A DNA stretch of 64,000 nt from Mesostigma viride (Eukaryota; Streptophyta; Mesostigmatophyceae; Mesostigmatales; Mesostigmataceae), in contig RPFO01000065.1 of NCBI GenBank assembly GCA_009746045.1, positions 5,677,620-5,741,619 of the forward strand, in the 5' to 3' direction. Position numbers and translations under genes: made by a program. Below the pieces are notes generated by a model. It ran no database searches and was not told the origin of the DNA. It worked only from the letters and a program-made list of their open reading frames with translations. Position 1 is the stretch's first letter. The number at the start of each line of letters is the position of its first letter. Shown in pieces: positions 55,166 through 64,000 of the stretch.

Positions 55166-55954
55166 TTATCTTTTCCTCTTTTGTTTCTTCCCCTTCCCGG
55201 ACTCGCATGCATAAGCGACGTCCGCCATCCCCAAACGATGCAAAATTTTGTTGGAGCTCTGCATCTTCTCCAACAGTTCTTGATCCGATTCCTCCTTTGC
55301 ACGACGCGCTTCCTCTGCCTTCGCCTTTGCGGCCTCCACATCTGCATCTATATCCGCCTTCACCACCATCCTGATCAAACGGTCCCGCTCCTCAGGCCTC
55401 GGGAGCGTCGGCAGTCCCACCGGCTCTGCGGCAAGAAGAGCCTCCAAAATATCCTTGTGCAGTCTTTGTGCTTCCACAAATCCATTATTCTTCATCAAGG
55501 TGTACGCGCATTCACGCGCCACACCCTGCAAGGAATCCCCCATGGTAACGTTAAGCCCATGAGCAAACCCGTACGCGCTGTCCCCCTCTGCAAAAATCTC
55601 GAGTCCCTGCCTGTCGAGGCGCACCAGCTCAACTTTCCGTTCCCCAGTGTGCGTTGCCGTGAAGTGGAGGACCGAGCGTGTCATTCCGGTCTTCCCCATC
55701 AACATCTGCAAACTTGCTACGTATGCGATCCCACGAGCGCACACGTCCTCCAACTTCTCGGCAAAAGGTAGATGTGTCTTGCAATACACATCCAATCCCT
55801 CCAGTGGTCTATCACATCTAAGAAATCCACACCCCCCGTATGGATCCTTGGCATTTTGGTACTCGAGGTCGTGCGCTTGCAGGAACTTGTAATGTTCCGC
55901 GCACAGTCCCTCGACCCTTACGGGCTCCGTACAGATTTTGCATTTCGTTGCCAT
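55166..55954 (-). CDS. Cys/His-motif protein, cluster gene 1
   Basis: 262 residues. It begins MATKCKICTEPVRVEGLCAE and then H, and a second motif CGFLRCDRPLEGLDVYCKTH follows: two units of C-x2-4-C-x8-11-C-x2-H within the first 65 residues, a small zinc-finger pattern like the short CxxC..C..H repeats of WRKY19-type proteins. The middle (SVLHFTATHTGERKVELVRL) is not recognised. The C-terminus is a charged coiled coil (VEAAKAKAEEARRAKEESDQ) ending in KGKKQKRKR, likely nuclear. CAG lies directly before the ATG, so the start may be an exon border. The gene is on the same strand as four or five similar neighbours. Function is unknown. Confidence 0.75.
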   Translation of the reverse strand: MATKCKICTEPVRVEGLCAEHYKFLQAHDLEYQNAKDPYGGCGFLRCDRPLEGLDVYCKTHLPFAEKLEDVCARGIAYVASLQMLMGKTGMTRSVLHFTATHTGERKVELVRLDRQGLEIFAEGDSAYGFAHGLNVTMGDSLQGVARECAYTLMKNNGFVEAQRLHKDILEALLAAEPVGLPTLPRPEERDRLIRMVVKADIDADVEAAKAKAEEARRAKEESDQELLEKMQSSNKILHRLGMADVAYACESGKGKKQKRKR

Positions 55955-56282
55955 CTGCGCAATTGCCATGAGTCCCATACAGCAGCCATTGTATAACAGG
56001 GGCAATAAGGACCGTCAGAACCCCCTCTGGCGTCTTTCTCACACAATTCTCAATCTAGTCTTGTTGTACGTGCAATAATTGTTGGTTCAAAGAAGGTCCG
56101 TTCAAAGAAGTTTTATGAGACAAAATAAATTAGTTTCAATTACACGCATCAGATTAATCAAATCATATTTTCTCCCTCTCTTTCTTACTGAGCAATTCTG
56201 TCCATCCTGCCCCTCTTTGCCGGCTTCTCATCAATCTCCTCATCAAAATCACACACACGTCTAATCTGCTGTCTAATCTGCT

Positions 56283-56756
56283 CTACCACCCCCCCTTGCG
56301 CATCAGGTCTTTCACCTCCCCCTTCAAGAGCGCTGTCACGAGTCGCGCGCACTCATACGCGGACTCCGTGGCCAGGTCCCTTCCCATATCATGCCACACT
56401 TTGGCCGTTGGACAGTCGGGATGGTCTCCCATGTAAGCCCACACATGCCTTGGCGGCTTGTCCTCTCCGCCTATCCCCTCTCCAGGTCGCATCTGTCCCA
56501 CCTCCTCTATCACCCACTCTGCATCACGCAGCATGAATCGAGGCTTCTTGTCAACATAGTACAAGACCAAAACCATGTTGTTGGGCCAAGGCTTCCACTT
56601 TTTCGTCACGATGTGACGGTCAATCGTCATCAGCCCGCTCTCGATTTCGGCAAACAACGCCCCCCATACGTCAGAATGCTTGGGACAGAACCACTCGCTG
56701 TCCGTCGGCATTCCTTCCCATTGACAATCCGGATGTTCGCATCGAATGGGGTCCAT
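56283..56756 (-). CDS. Cys/His-motif protein, cluster gene 2
   Basis: 157 residues starting MDPIRCEHPDCQWEG and then EWFCPKH, the same C-x4-C..C-x2-H finger. Next come IETDR-like and VLVLYYVDKKPRFMLRDAEW segments and a C-terminal helix ESAYECARLVTALLKGEV ending KGGW. CACAG directly precedes the ATG. The palindrome AACGGCCGTTGG lies about 57 bp upstream (56813) and again at 56848. The family is not recognised apart from the finger. Confidence 0.7.
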   Translation of the reverse strand: MDPIRCEHPDCQWEGMPTDSEWFCPKHSDVWGALFAEIESGLMTIDRHIVTKKWKPWPNNMVLVLYYVDKKPRFMLRDAEWVIEEVGQMRPGEGIGGEDKPPRHVWAYMGDHPDCPTAKVWHDMGRDLATESAYECARLVTALLKGEVKDLMRKGGW

Positions 56757-56950
56757 CTGTGCACATCGATATTTTTTACACCACCCGCAAACGCACGCAT
56801 TCAGCAGGGTCAACGGCCGTTGGCCCTGTTAAATTCCACACATCCCAACGGCCGTTGGCCTTAGACGCACAAAACTTGACACCATCAGGCGATTTTTTCC
56901 AAATGATTCTTCTTTATTAAATAAATTTACATTCATCCTAAAATCACATT

Positions 56951-57295
56951 CTAGTCAACATCCTCCCCATCTTTAGTGGGTTGCATTCGACCCCAATTGT
57001 CGTTCATAAAACTGACCAAAACATGAGCCGGAGTCCCCACATCCTCCTCACGCCTCAATTTACGCAATACACCTTTAGCAATTCCACCATACCCATCAAC
57101 CTCCGACATCATCATGCCCACGCCATCAAGACGTTCAGCGTGCAATTGCCCGTCCTCTTCGAGAACCAGATCGGGCAGGTCTTCCAGTTCGGCCTCCACA
57201 ATCTCTATCAGGTTTTCCTTTGTAGTCTCCCCCCCTTCCTTTCCTTCTTTTCCGCACTCCATCCTACACCCTGCCCCTGCACAACCGACGTCCAT
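56951..57295 (-). CDS. small acidic ORF, cluster gene 3
   Basis: 114 residues: MDVGCAGAGCRMECGKEG, then IEIVEAELEDLPDLVLEEDG and KGVLRKLRREEDVGTPAHVL, ending DGEDVD. It has one Cys cluster at the start in the same position as in its neighbours. An AATAAA on the minus strand lies close downstream. The palindrome is about 46 bp upstream (57341). Function is unknown. It could be a degenerate paralogue. Confidence 0.5.
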   Translation of the reverse strand: MDVGCAGAGCRMECGKEGKEGGETTKENLIEIVEAELEDLPDLVLEEDGQLHAERLDGVGMMMSEVDGYGGIAKGVLRKLRREEDVGTPAHVLVSFMNDNWGRMQPTKDGEDVD

Positions 57296-57366
57296 GGCAA
57301 GTTAAGAAACGGACTCAGCTCACAGGACATTTTGCAAGTCCAACGGCCGTTGGCGACCAAAAACAC

Positions 57367-58148
57367 CTAGTCGCATGCATTCCTTGCTCTCTCCACCAAA
57401 GCAGAGGCCAGGACGACCCTTTCCACGACCTTTTCAATTTCCTCCCCCTCAGCATCAGCAACAACGGTCATGGCAAATCGGGCTTGGCGCTTAACCCCCG
57501 ATGCCAGAACGGCAGCCATCTCCACACGAGTTTTTGAGACTTCAACAGGTACAGGCAATTCGCCGACCGCAAAAGTAAGCCTTGCGAGGTGCGGGACCCA
57601 CCAATCACCTTCCAAAAATCCGCAACCCCATCCAATCATGAAATACAACAACAGGTCTGCGCCCATGGCGCCTGCGATATCCAAGTCGTCATGCGAAACA
57701 ATCGCATGCACGTCATCCTCCGAGCACAGCATCCATGTAAAAACGGCGTCCCCGAAACCTTGGCAGTAGGCATACGAGTCAAAGTCAGGGTGATTCAACA
57801 TCCATTCCCGCGACCTGACCGCCATTCTTTCCAGACTTCCAGCACTGTCCACCTCAAAACTCAGGACAAGAGGTCCTTCACCAGCACTGGACTCGCCATG
57901 CACAAACAACAAGCCTCCTTTGATCACCTCTTGCATCTCCCCTGACAACTTGGCGTGTCCATCACAAAAAGGCATGCAATCCGTCCCGAATGGAAGCTGG
58001 CAATCCCGGGCGATACACCCCCCTTTTTTGCAAACAAATCCTTCACCCTCCCTGCCATTCCCGTTCGCACGCTGACATGACGCACGCACAAGTCATCCCC
58101 TCCTGCTCTCGCTTCCTGGCACCACGCAACCGTGCATTTGACCGCCAT
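57367..58148 (-). CDS. Cys/His-motif protein, cluster gene 4 (one frame change)
   Basis: It starts MAVKCTVAWCQEARAGGDDL and then CVRH, parallel to MATKCKIC in gene 1. After the homopolymer pair A6/G6 near 58025-58035 the sense moves by one base to CIARDCQLPFGTDCMPFCDG and then H, completing the second finger as in gene 1. The rest (to NACD, stop 57367-57369) is open: SFEVDSAGSLERMAVRSREW, GDAVFTWMLCSEDDVHAIVS, GADLLLYFMIGWGCGFLEGD. GCAG directly precedes the ATG, and the palindrome is about 40 bp upstream (58188). The single frame change at a homopolymer could be a sequencing error or true decay. Confidence 0.65.
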
Positions 58149-58184
58149 CTGCGACCACCAACACCGTTTGATACACATTTCTCA

Positions 58185-58445
58185 CCGTCAACGGCCGTTG
58201 GCTTGAAACAACAAGAATGATTTATTACTCGCACGAAAATCACACCATTTTCCAGCCTCCAACGGCCGTTGGCGCACGAAAAATGCACGAAAAAAATTTT
58301 TATTATGCATTTATTGATTACATCCATAGTGCCACGTGGCGAATCACACCCAACTTTCCAGCTGCCAACGGCCGTTGGCGCAAAGAAAATCAAACCCTAA
58401 TTTGCAGGTTCCAACGGCCGTTGGCGCAAAGAAAATCACACCCAA
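58185..58445. repeat. duplicated intergenic block, copy 1
   Basis: Similar to 59105-59345: palindrome with GCTTGAAA, TTTATTACTCGCAC, palindrome, TATTATGCATTTATT, CATCCAT..TGCCACGTGGC and palindrome. The period of about 920 bp spans one gene. Confidence 0.8.
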
Positions 58446-58449
58446 CACT

Positions 58450-59067
58450 TCAGTCGCATAATCGATTCGCGTCAGTCACGCACTCGAACTTGTACTCCTG
58501 CCCCAGCGCGGACATCACCTCACGAACCGCTTTCTCAAACTCGTCAACACCGTCGGGTCCCCACTCATGCACGTATTCCCTCAACCAGAACATGCAATCT
58601 CCAGCAGACACGAACAGCCGGTCGATGATCAGGTCAGTGTGATGCTTGAAGTACTTGCCGTCCTTCAAGATGACCCATTCGAACCGTCCCACCTCCCCTA
58701 AACCCTTAAACCCTTCTCCCCTCTCATATGGCCGCGTCATCTGTATCCAACTTTCATTACCATCAGCATCGATCGACTGAAAACAAATTGGGCTGGGTAT
58801 TGATGGATCATAGGGCCTTATAGCACCACACCTCACAAGCACCTCCTCAAATGGCTCTACGGTCGGGTTTGGGAGTCCCCGACCCTCGATATTGAAAACA
58901 AGAGCCGCGGCCTTCGCGACATCCGGTTTCAAAAGAGACCTTTCACCCTCCTTGGGCTTAAAATCCAGCTTAATGTCCGGCAGAAGCCTGAGCGCGCTCT
59001 TAACCACTCCCAGAAGCCTGTCTTCCAAGTTGATCCACTCGCCCCCCTCCGTCCTGTAGAACGTCAT
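58450..59067 (-). CDS. cluster gene 5, no Cys finger
   Basis: 205 residues from MTFYRTEGGEWINLEDRL through LLPDIKLDFKPKEGERSLLK, VAKAAALVFNIEGRGLPNPT, GRFEWVILKDGKYFKHHTDL and LREYVHEWGPDGVDEFEKAV to REVMSALGQEYKFECV and stop after LCD. TTGCAG directly precedes the ATG, and the palindrome lies about 40 bp upstream (59108). The 40 bp before the ATG nearly equal those of gene 4, and the C-terminal MSALGQEY element recurs as MSALGEQY at the end of the MYND gene, so the locus grew by duplication. Function is unknown. Confidence 0.65.
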   Translation of the reverse strand: MTFYRTEGGEWINLEDRLLGVVKSALRLLPDIKLDFKPKEGERSLLKPDVAKAAALVFNIEGRGLPNPTVEPFEEVLVRCGAIRPYDPSIPSPICFQSIDADGNESWIQMTRPYERGEGFKGLGEVGRFEWVILKDGKYFKHHTDLIIDRLFVSAGDCMFWLREYVHEWGPDGVDEFEKAVREVMSALGQEYKFECVTDANRLCD

Positions 59068-59104
59068 CTGCAACCCACCGACACCGTTTGATATACATTT
59101 CTCA

Positions 59105-59345
59105 CCGTCAACGGCCGTTGGCTTGAAAAAACAACAAGAATTTTAAGATTTATTACGCGCACAAATCACACACTAGTTTTCAGTCTCCAACGGCCGTTGG
59201 CGCACGAAAAATGTTTTATTATGCATTTATTAATTACATCCATGGTGCCACGTGGCAAACCACACCCTACTTCCGGTTGCAAAGAAAATCAAACCCTAAT
59301 TTGCAAGTTCCAACGGCCGTTGGCACAAGAAAATCACACCCAAAA
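59105..59345. repeat. duplicated intergenic block, copy 2
   Basis: Partner of 58185-58445, with the same order of palindromes and spacer sentences. Confidence 0.8.
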
Positions 59346-59712
59346 TTTCACAAGTCGCAGAATCCATTCCCCTCACGCAGTCGAACAGGCGTACTGTTCC
59401 CCCAGCGCGGACATCGCCTCACAAATCGCCCTGGGGTACGATTTAGTCCCCTCAAAAAACCTTGAACATTTCACCTTTGAACTTGAAATGCACTTCACCC
59501 CCCATCCGAATTACAAGTCCGGCCAAATTGACACCAGACCAGCTGTCTGTAACGTCGCCGTGCATAGTGCTGAGAGACTTTCTCGCCTCACGATACTTGT
59601 TACACCACTTCTTGTGTTCCTCCCAGTCCGCACGCTGGCATTCGGCAGCACAATACCGGACGTCTCGACAACCCCCGCACTTGCGGTGGACACCCTCCAT
59701 CACAGAGCACGC

Positions 59713-60243
59713 TGTCAGAATGTAAGACAGGTGGCAGGCTTAAAGATCGAATAATGCTTTACTGATTTTATATATTGACTTTGAGTCGGCGTACAAACGG
59801 GTAGCCATGACAATTGCAGGGGCAACATTAAGTGGAAAAACACACTGTCGCAGTATCCGTCGATCTTAAATTAATCTACGGTATAAGTTAAAGTGCATCC
59901 AGCCGCCACACACAAGTGGGTGGCTTACATCAACACTAAAATGATGCGTCAGATCACTAGTATGCAAGTACAAGGACATTGCGCCTCCAGGGCAGCACTT
60001 AGTGAACATAGGGTCGGCGCGTAGCGCGGAGCCAGGCAAATTTTGTCAGACGGCTACAGTACCACTGGCTACAGTACCACTGGTTACAGTACCACTAGGG
60101 TACGGATGTCAGCTAACTAATATATTTAGCTAACTAATATATTTAGTAAAATGTAGAAGAAAGTAGTCATATAAGTTCCGGTATACCCGAAACTAGCACA
60201 CTCAATAAAAAGACTGTCAGGCATATTGGGGCATATCCTGACA
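59713..60243 (-). repeat. TR-GAG 3' LTR (minus orientation)
   Basis: 531 bp. It contains three ACAGTACCACTGG repeats and two CTAACTAATATATTTAG repeats (likely U3 elements). A TATATAAAAT box lies on the minus strand near 59770-59780. Confidence 0.93.
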
Positions 60244-60632
60244 CCCCCCTTGCATACAATGTGCCTGTTCCCCCCCTTGCTCAGAGAGACCTATAGCTAG
60301 TGAGGGTATAGCCGGGTACACTCCCCTGGCACCCCCCTTACACGGCTATCTGGTTGGAGCTGAGAGGAGACTGATGACTGTAGCCCCCAGGTGTCCCTGG
60401 GAGTGCGCCACAGTGGCTGTTGCTGGGAGAATGCCGGGGACCCTCGAAAAAACTTGGTTGTTGCTGCTGTTGCTGGTAAAATGCTGGGACCCTGGAAAGA
60501 CATCCGGTGGCCCCCAGGTGTCCCTGGGAGTGCGCCACAGGAGAAAAGAACACAGGTTGACTGGTTGATGCTGGTACTGCAGTACTGGTCACTGCTGGCT
60601 GCTGGCATGAAGACCTGCACCTGTCACGTCTG

Positions 60633-61703
60633 TCAGGGTGGGCGACTAGCCGCTAGCAATGCAGGAGGGCCAGAGGACGGGTTGGGGGGGCTGGCTGCTG
60701 TCGCCTGCTGCAGTGCAGGTTGAAAAGCTCCAGGGCCCACGTCTGGTGCTAGCTGGGCCCAGCTGGCTGCTACCCCTTGTTCCCTGTCCCGGGGGAGCTG
60801 GATAAGACGTTTAGAAGCAGAAACCGGGGGGAGGTCGTGGGCCTCGTGGGAGGGCGCCGGTGGGGTGTCGGTGGTGTGGTGGGCGGCGGGCCCGCCGGTG
60901 TTGCCGCGAGTGTTCCGTAGGTGAGGGTACTTCCACCAGCAGGTGGGCTCCTGATGAGAGGTGCGACCGCAGTGGGTGCAGCTGGGCCGCTGGGTCCCGC
61001 CATTGTGACCGCCACGCCCCCTGCCACGCCCGGTGCCACGGCCACCGCGTCCAGAGTGGGAGGTATGATACACCCCGGTGGCCTCCGCGGAATCTTTGTT
61101 ACCGTGCACAAGGTCCCAGGCCTTAAGAAGTGCCGCCTTAGTTTCCTGTAGGGTGATACCGTCCCCAAGGTTCAATTGGGCAAGGGACGGAAGCAACTCC
61201 TCGGTCACGCCGGCGAGCAGATTCTCGGCCAGATCCTCGGGTGCCATTTTGGCGCCGGTGGCAATCAGGTCGTTATAAGTTAATTCCCCGTCGGTTATAT
61301 ATTGCCGCATTGTGACGCCGGGTTCCAGCTTCATTCGATTTAGCTTGCGGCGTAGTGCTCGCCGGTTGCTCATCTGCAGTTTGAGATGCTCATATTCTTC
61401 ACAGATGCGATGATATGCCACGCTGCCAGTTTTCTGAGTAACACTGTTTGCCACTTTGAGTGCCGGTCCAACGAGGCACTGACAAAGGGCCGCAAAAAGA
61501 ATCAGGTCGCGTTCCTCATTGACCTCGGTGCCAAGCAGGACAGACAGCATCCCGAATGCTGTCACTACGGCCAGAAAAGGAATCTTCGTGTTATCCCACT
61601 TTACTGGGTCGAGGCCGTCGAACTGTGTAATATTTTTGCAGGCCTGTAAGATGTTGAGATCTTTCGTCGCTTTCGTAGCTGCTGCTGTCGCGGCTGCGGA
61701 CAT
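60633..61703 (-). CDS. gag of the TR-GAG element
   Basis: A 356-residue open frame. Residues about 20-215 are a Copia gag (UBN2-type) region: QFDGLDPVKWDNTKIPFL, YHRICEEYEHLKLQMSNRRA, LNRMKLEPGVTMRQYITDGE, GVTEELLPSLAQLNLGDG. Next comes an RGG-like basic stretch (GRGGRGTGRGRGRGGHNGG) and a zinc knuckle CTHCGRTSHQEPTC (C-x2-C-x4-H-x4-C). The C-terminus is Pro/Ala-rich. It would form particles, with reverse transcriptase and integrase supplied by an autonomous relative. Confidence 0.88.
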   Translation of the reverse strand: MSAAATAAATKATKDLNILQACKNITQFDGLDPVKWDNTKIPFLAVVTAFGMLSVLLGTEVNEERDLILFAALCQCLVGPALKVANSVTQKTGSVAYHRICEEYEHLKLQMSNRRALRRKLNRMKLEPGVTMRQYITDGELTYNDLIATGAKMAPEDLAENLLAGVTEELLPSLAQLNLGDGITLQETKAALLKAWDLVHGNKDSAEATGVYHTSHSGRGGRGTGRGRGRGGHNGGTQRPSCTHCGRTSHQEPTCWWKYPHLRNTRGNTGGPAAHHTTDTPPAPSHEAHDLPPVSASKRLIQLPRDREQGVAASWAQLAPDVGPGAFQPALQQATAASPPNPSSGPPALLAASRPP

Positions 61704-62016
61704 GATTGTCTCGGCAAGGTTAAAATCTGGTCACAACCGAGTCTCGGCAAGGTGAAAATCTGGAGACAGCCGAGAAAGCCGGAGACGCTCAATCCGTAAT
61801 GGTAAAGATTAAGACTAATATGCGACGATGGTTGAGAACAGCAAATACGAGGTAGAGACGATCGTCTAAATACTGGAGTTCTTGAATTTCGATACAGGGA
61901 AGCCCGTCTAGGATATGCACGACTGGCATAAAGTGCCGACGTCGGATTCAGGGAGTCAATTTGCCCGATAAATCGGACCAGTTTCAGCAATTTAGTAGGC
62001 CACCCCTCCGATACCA

Positions 62017-62547
62017 TGTCAGAATGTAAGACAGGTGGCAGGCTTAAAGATCGAATAATGCTTTACTGATTTTATATATTGACTTTGAGTCGGCGTACAA
62101 ACGGGTAGCCATGACAATTGCAGGGGCAACATTAAGTGGAAAAACACACTGTCGCAGTATCCGTCGATCTTAAATTAATCTACGGTATAAGTTAAAGTGC
62201 ATCCAGCCGCCACACACAAGTGGGTGGCTTACATCAACACTAAAATGATGCGTCAGATCACTAGTATGCAAGTACAAGGACATTGCGCCTCCAGGGCAGC
62301 ACTTAGTGAACATAGGGTCGGCGCGTAGCGCGGAGCCAGGCAAATTTTGTCAGACGGCTACAGTACCACTGGCTACAGTACCACTGGTTACAGTACCACT
62401 AGGGTACGGATGTCAGCTAACTAATATATTTAGCTAACTAATATATTTAGTAAAATGTAGAAGAAAGTAGTCATATAAGTTCCGGTATACCCGAAACTAG
62501 CACACTCAATAAAAAGACTGTCAGGCATATTGGGGCATATCCTGACA
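62017..62547 (-). repeat. TR-GAG 5' LTR (minus orientation)
   Basis: 531 bp, same sequence as 59713-60243. Confidence 0.93.
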
Positions 62548-63124
62548 CACGCCTGATTCGAGCAACACTTTGGAAGCGAGCCCAGCATCGGCCCTCCCAC
62601 CCCCGGGAGAACGATCATCCGTGAAAACGTCAATTTCACGGACTCGGAATTCCCGAATGTAAAATGGAAACCTTCAAACCCCCCCCCCTCTACTCTCGCC
62701 GATACGGTCAATCTCGGCTGCGCCTCACTCGCGTCTGGAAATTTCCCCCACTGGTCTTTCTCCCACTGGTCCCACCCAACCTTTCCGACATACGACACCA
62801 AAAGTCGAAACTCGACGTCTCGATTGAGTGGAACCCGATCCGCCGGCGTGGGCTTGTAGAATCCGCCAGCCAAGGCGAAGTACATGTCCAGCAACTGGAG
62901 ATTAATCTGTCGTCCTACTGAGGCGAACGAGTCATACACGACCAAAACCGCAAACTGGCGACCCAGGCGCTTCTCGTGCTGCCGTACCCATCCGTGGATC
63001 TCGCGAGCCCGGTTAAGTACGTTTGCTGCCACGCAGGCAATCGCAGCGCGGGTCGAAGATTCCAGCTCGCCCGTCTCCGCCATCCCTCCCCTGCGCCAAT
63101 TGGCACGTGCGTAATACGTAAGTA

Positions 63125-64000
63125 ATGTTTTTCAAGTCTAACGGCCGTTGGCTCACAACCCCCCTGTGGGAAGGGTGGATGCCTTACGAACCATTCAACC
63201 ACATCTTTATGCTCAGCTAGATTTTTGGAGGCCTTTCTTGGAAGGCACATGGTAATAACCATCACTAAGCTGCATAAAAGACACATCCTGCCTTACTGCC
63301 ACCAAATGAAACGAATGAAATGCACATGGTAATGTTTTTCAAGTCTAACGGCCGTTGGCTCACAACCCCCTCTGGGAAGGGTGGATGCCTTACGAACCAT
63401 CCAACCACATCTTTATGCTCAGCTAGATTTTTGGAGGCCTTTCTTGGAAGGCACATGGTAATAACCATCACTAAGCTGCATGAAAGACACATCCTGCCTT
63501 ACTGCCACCAAATGAAAAGAATGAAATGCACATGATAATGTTTTTCCAATTCCAACGGCCGTTGGCTCACAACCCCCCTGTGGGAAGGGTGGATGCCTTA
63601 CGAACCAGTCAAGCCCCATCTTTATGCTCAGCTAGATTTTTTGGAGGCCTTTCTAGGAGAAAAATGGTAAATAGCCACCACTAAGCTGCATAAAAGACAC
63701 ATCCTGCCTTATTGCCACCCAATTAAACGAATGAAATGCACATGGTAATTTTTTCAAGTCCAACGGCCGTTGGCTCACAACCCCCGTGTGGGAAGGGTGG
63801 ATGCCTTACGAACCATTCAACCACATCTTTATGCTCAGCTAGATTTTTGGAGGCCTTTCTTTGAAGGCACATGGTAATAACAATCACTAAGCTGCATGAA
63901 AGACACATCCTGCATTCTTGCCACCAAATGAAACGAATGAAATGCACATTTTATTGTATTTCCAATTCCAACGGCCGTTTGCTCACAACCCCCCTGTGGG
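63125..64000. repeat. 207-bp tandem repeat containing the AACGGCCGTTGG palindrome
   Basis: Four full units and a partial one begin near 63125, 63330, 63537, 63748 and 63958. Each has TTTTTCAAGTC or TTTTTCCAATTC, AACGGCCGTTGGCTCACAACC, GGGAAGGGTGGATGCCTTAC, GCTCAGCTAGATTTTTGGAG and CACATCCTGCCTTACTGCC. It continues past the window. The first unit overlaps the upstream region of the MYND gene. Confidence 0.95.

Larger units (their letters stand above)
59713..62547 (-). mobile_element. TR-GAG type non-autonomous Copia LTR element
   Basis: LTRs of 531 bp lie at 59713-60243 and 62017-62547, identical as far as I can see, with TGTCAG...CTGACA ends. The 5-bp duplication CACGC is at 59708-59712 and 62548-62552. 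On the minus strand the 5' LTR is followed by TGGTATCGGAGG, a match to the initiator-Met tRNA primer site typical of Copia elements (TGGTATCAGAG). AAGGGGGG precedes the 3' LTR as a polypurine tract. The only coding part is a gag. No pol is present in the 1.77-kb interior. It looks whole for a non-autonomous element and very young. Confidence 0.93.
59373..63083 (-). pseudogene. MYND zinc-finger gene interrupted by a TR-GAG element
   Basis: The N-terminal part (63083-62548) reads MAETGELESSTRAAIACVAA, then VLVVYDSFASVGRQINLQLL, VPLNRDVEFRLLVSYVGKVG and GPMLGSLPKCCSNQAC, where the LTR element begins. Beyond the element (59712-59373) the host reading resumes in frame, with CGGCRDVRYCAAECQRADWE and HKKWC. 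First pair C-x4-C, then C-x2-C, YC-x3-C and H-x3-C make a MYND finger, a protein-interaction zinc domain. So the insertion lies between the first and second metal-binding pairs. A T6 run near 59465 coincides with a one-base shift, after which the sense reads to MSALGEQY and stop 59373-59375. Apart from these two events the gene looks intact. Confidence 0.75.

Overview
The window is nuclear DNA of a eukaryote with spliceosomal introns. It is probably a green-lineage alga, and a streptophyte (charophyte-type) alga is the best guess. The evidence is a decayed insert of plastid rpoB whose wording is green-algal (52.45-52.97 kb), a eukaryotic nucleolar methyltransferase gene (RRP8), GT-AG introns with consistent phase, and a dense mix of LINEs, LTR elements, DNA elements and tandem arrays. 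The organism is an inference; no marker here fixes the species.

Layout. 0-1 kb is a G-rich GGGA/GGA array. 2.03-11.64 kb is a 9.6-kb segment bounded by about 183-bp terminal inverted repeats. It interrupts a short hairpin-tailed retroposon ('element A') that still has its own 13-bp target-site duplication. The segment carries a multi-exon gene with a SWIM-type zinc finger, a second inverted-repeat element in an intron, and four minisatellite fields. 12.4-14.0 kb is the intact RRP8 gene. 15.6-28.5 kb is a patchwork of ORF1-bearing LINE relics, A and B retroposons, a zinc-ribbon pseudogene and a decayed DDE-type transposase. 28.55-31.39 kb is a 5'-truncated LINE with endonuclease and reverse transcriptase and a 13-bp target duplication. 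31.4-32.6 kb is a large imperfect palindrome.

33.2-51.3 kb reads on the minus strand as one large host gene with all recognisable introns. One of its exons is split by a young Copia-class LTR element (35.72-43.54 kb). Its introns are filled with copies of a 46-bp minisatellite centred on the palindrome CCAACGGCCGTTGG and with a 4-kb ACAAGG hexamer array that is open in all six frames.

51.9-55.1 kb holds a 79-bp tandem array, the plastid rpoB relic and a complex segmental duplication. 55.2-63.1 kb is a same-strand (minus) cluster of small genes. Several start with Cys/His zinc-binding motifs, one is a MYND-finger gene, and the CCAACGGCCGTTGG palindrome lies 40-60 bp upstream of most of them. 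The MYND gene is cut inside its zinc finger by a non-autonomous LTR element carrying only a gag (TR-GAG type, 59.71-62.55 kb) with apparently identical LTRs. 63.1-64.0 kb is a 207-bp tandem array containing the same palindrome.

The most notable signals are: the shared 3' hairpin tail linking an autonomous LINE to two families of short non-autonomous elements; two very recent LTR insertions inside exons of host genes; the palindrome-cored repeat family that follows the minus-strand genes; and the Copia element's unusual termini and domain order.
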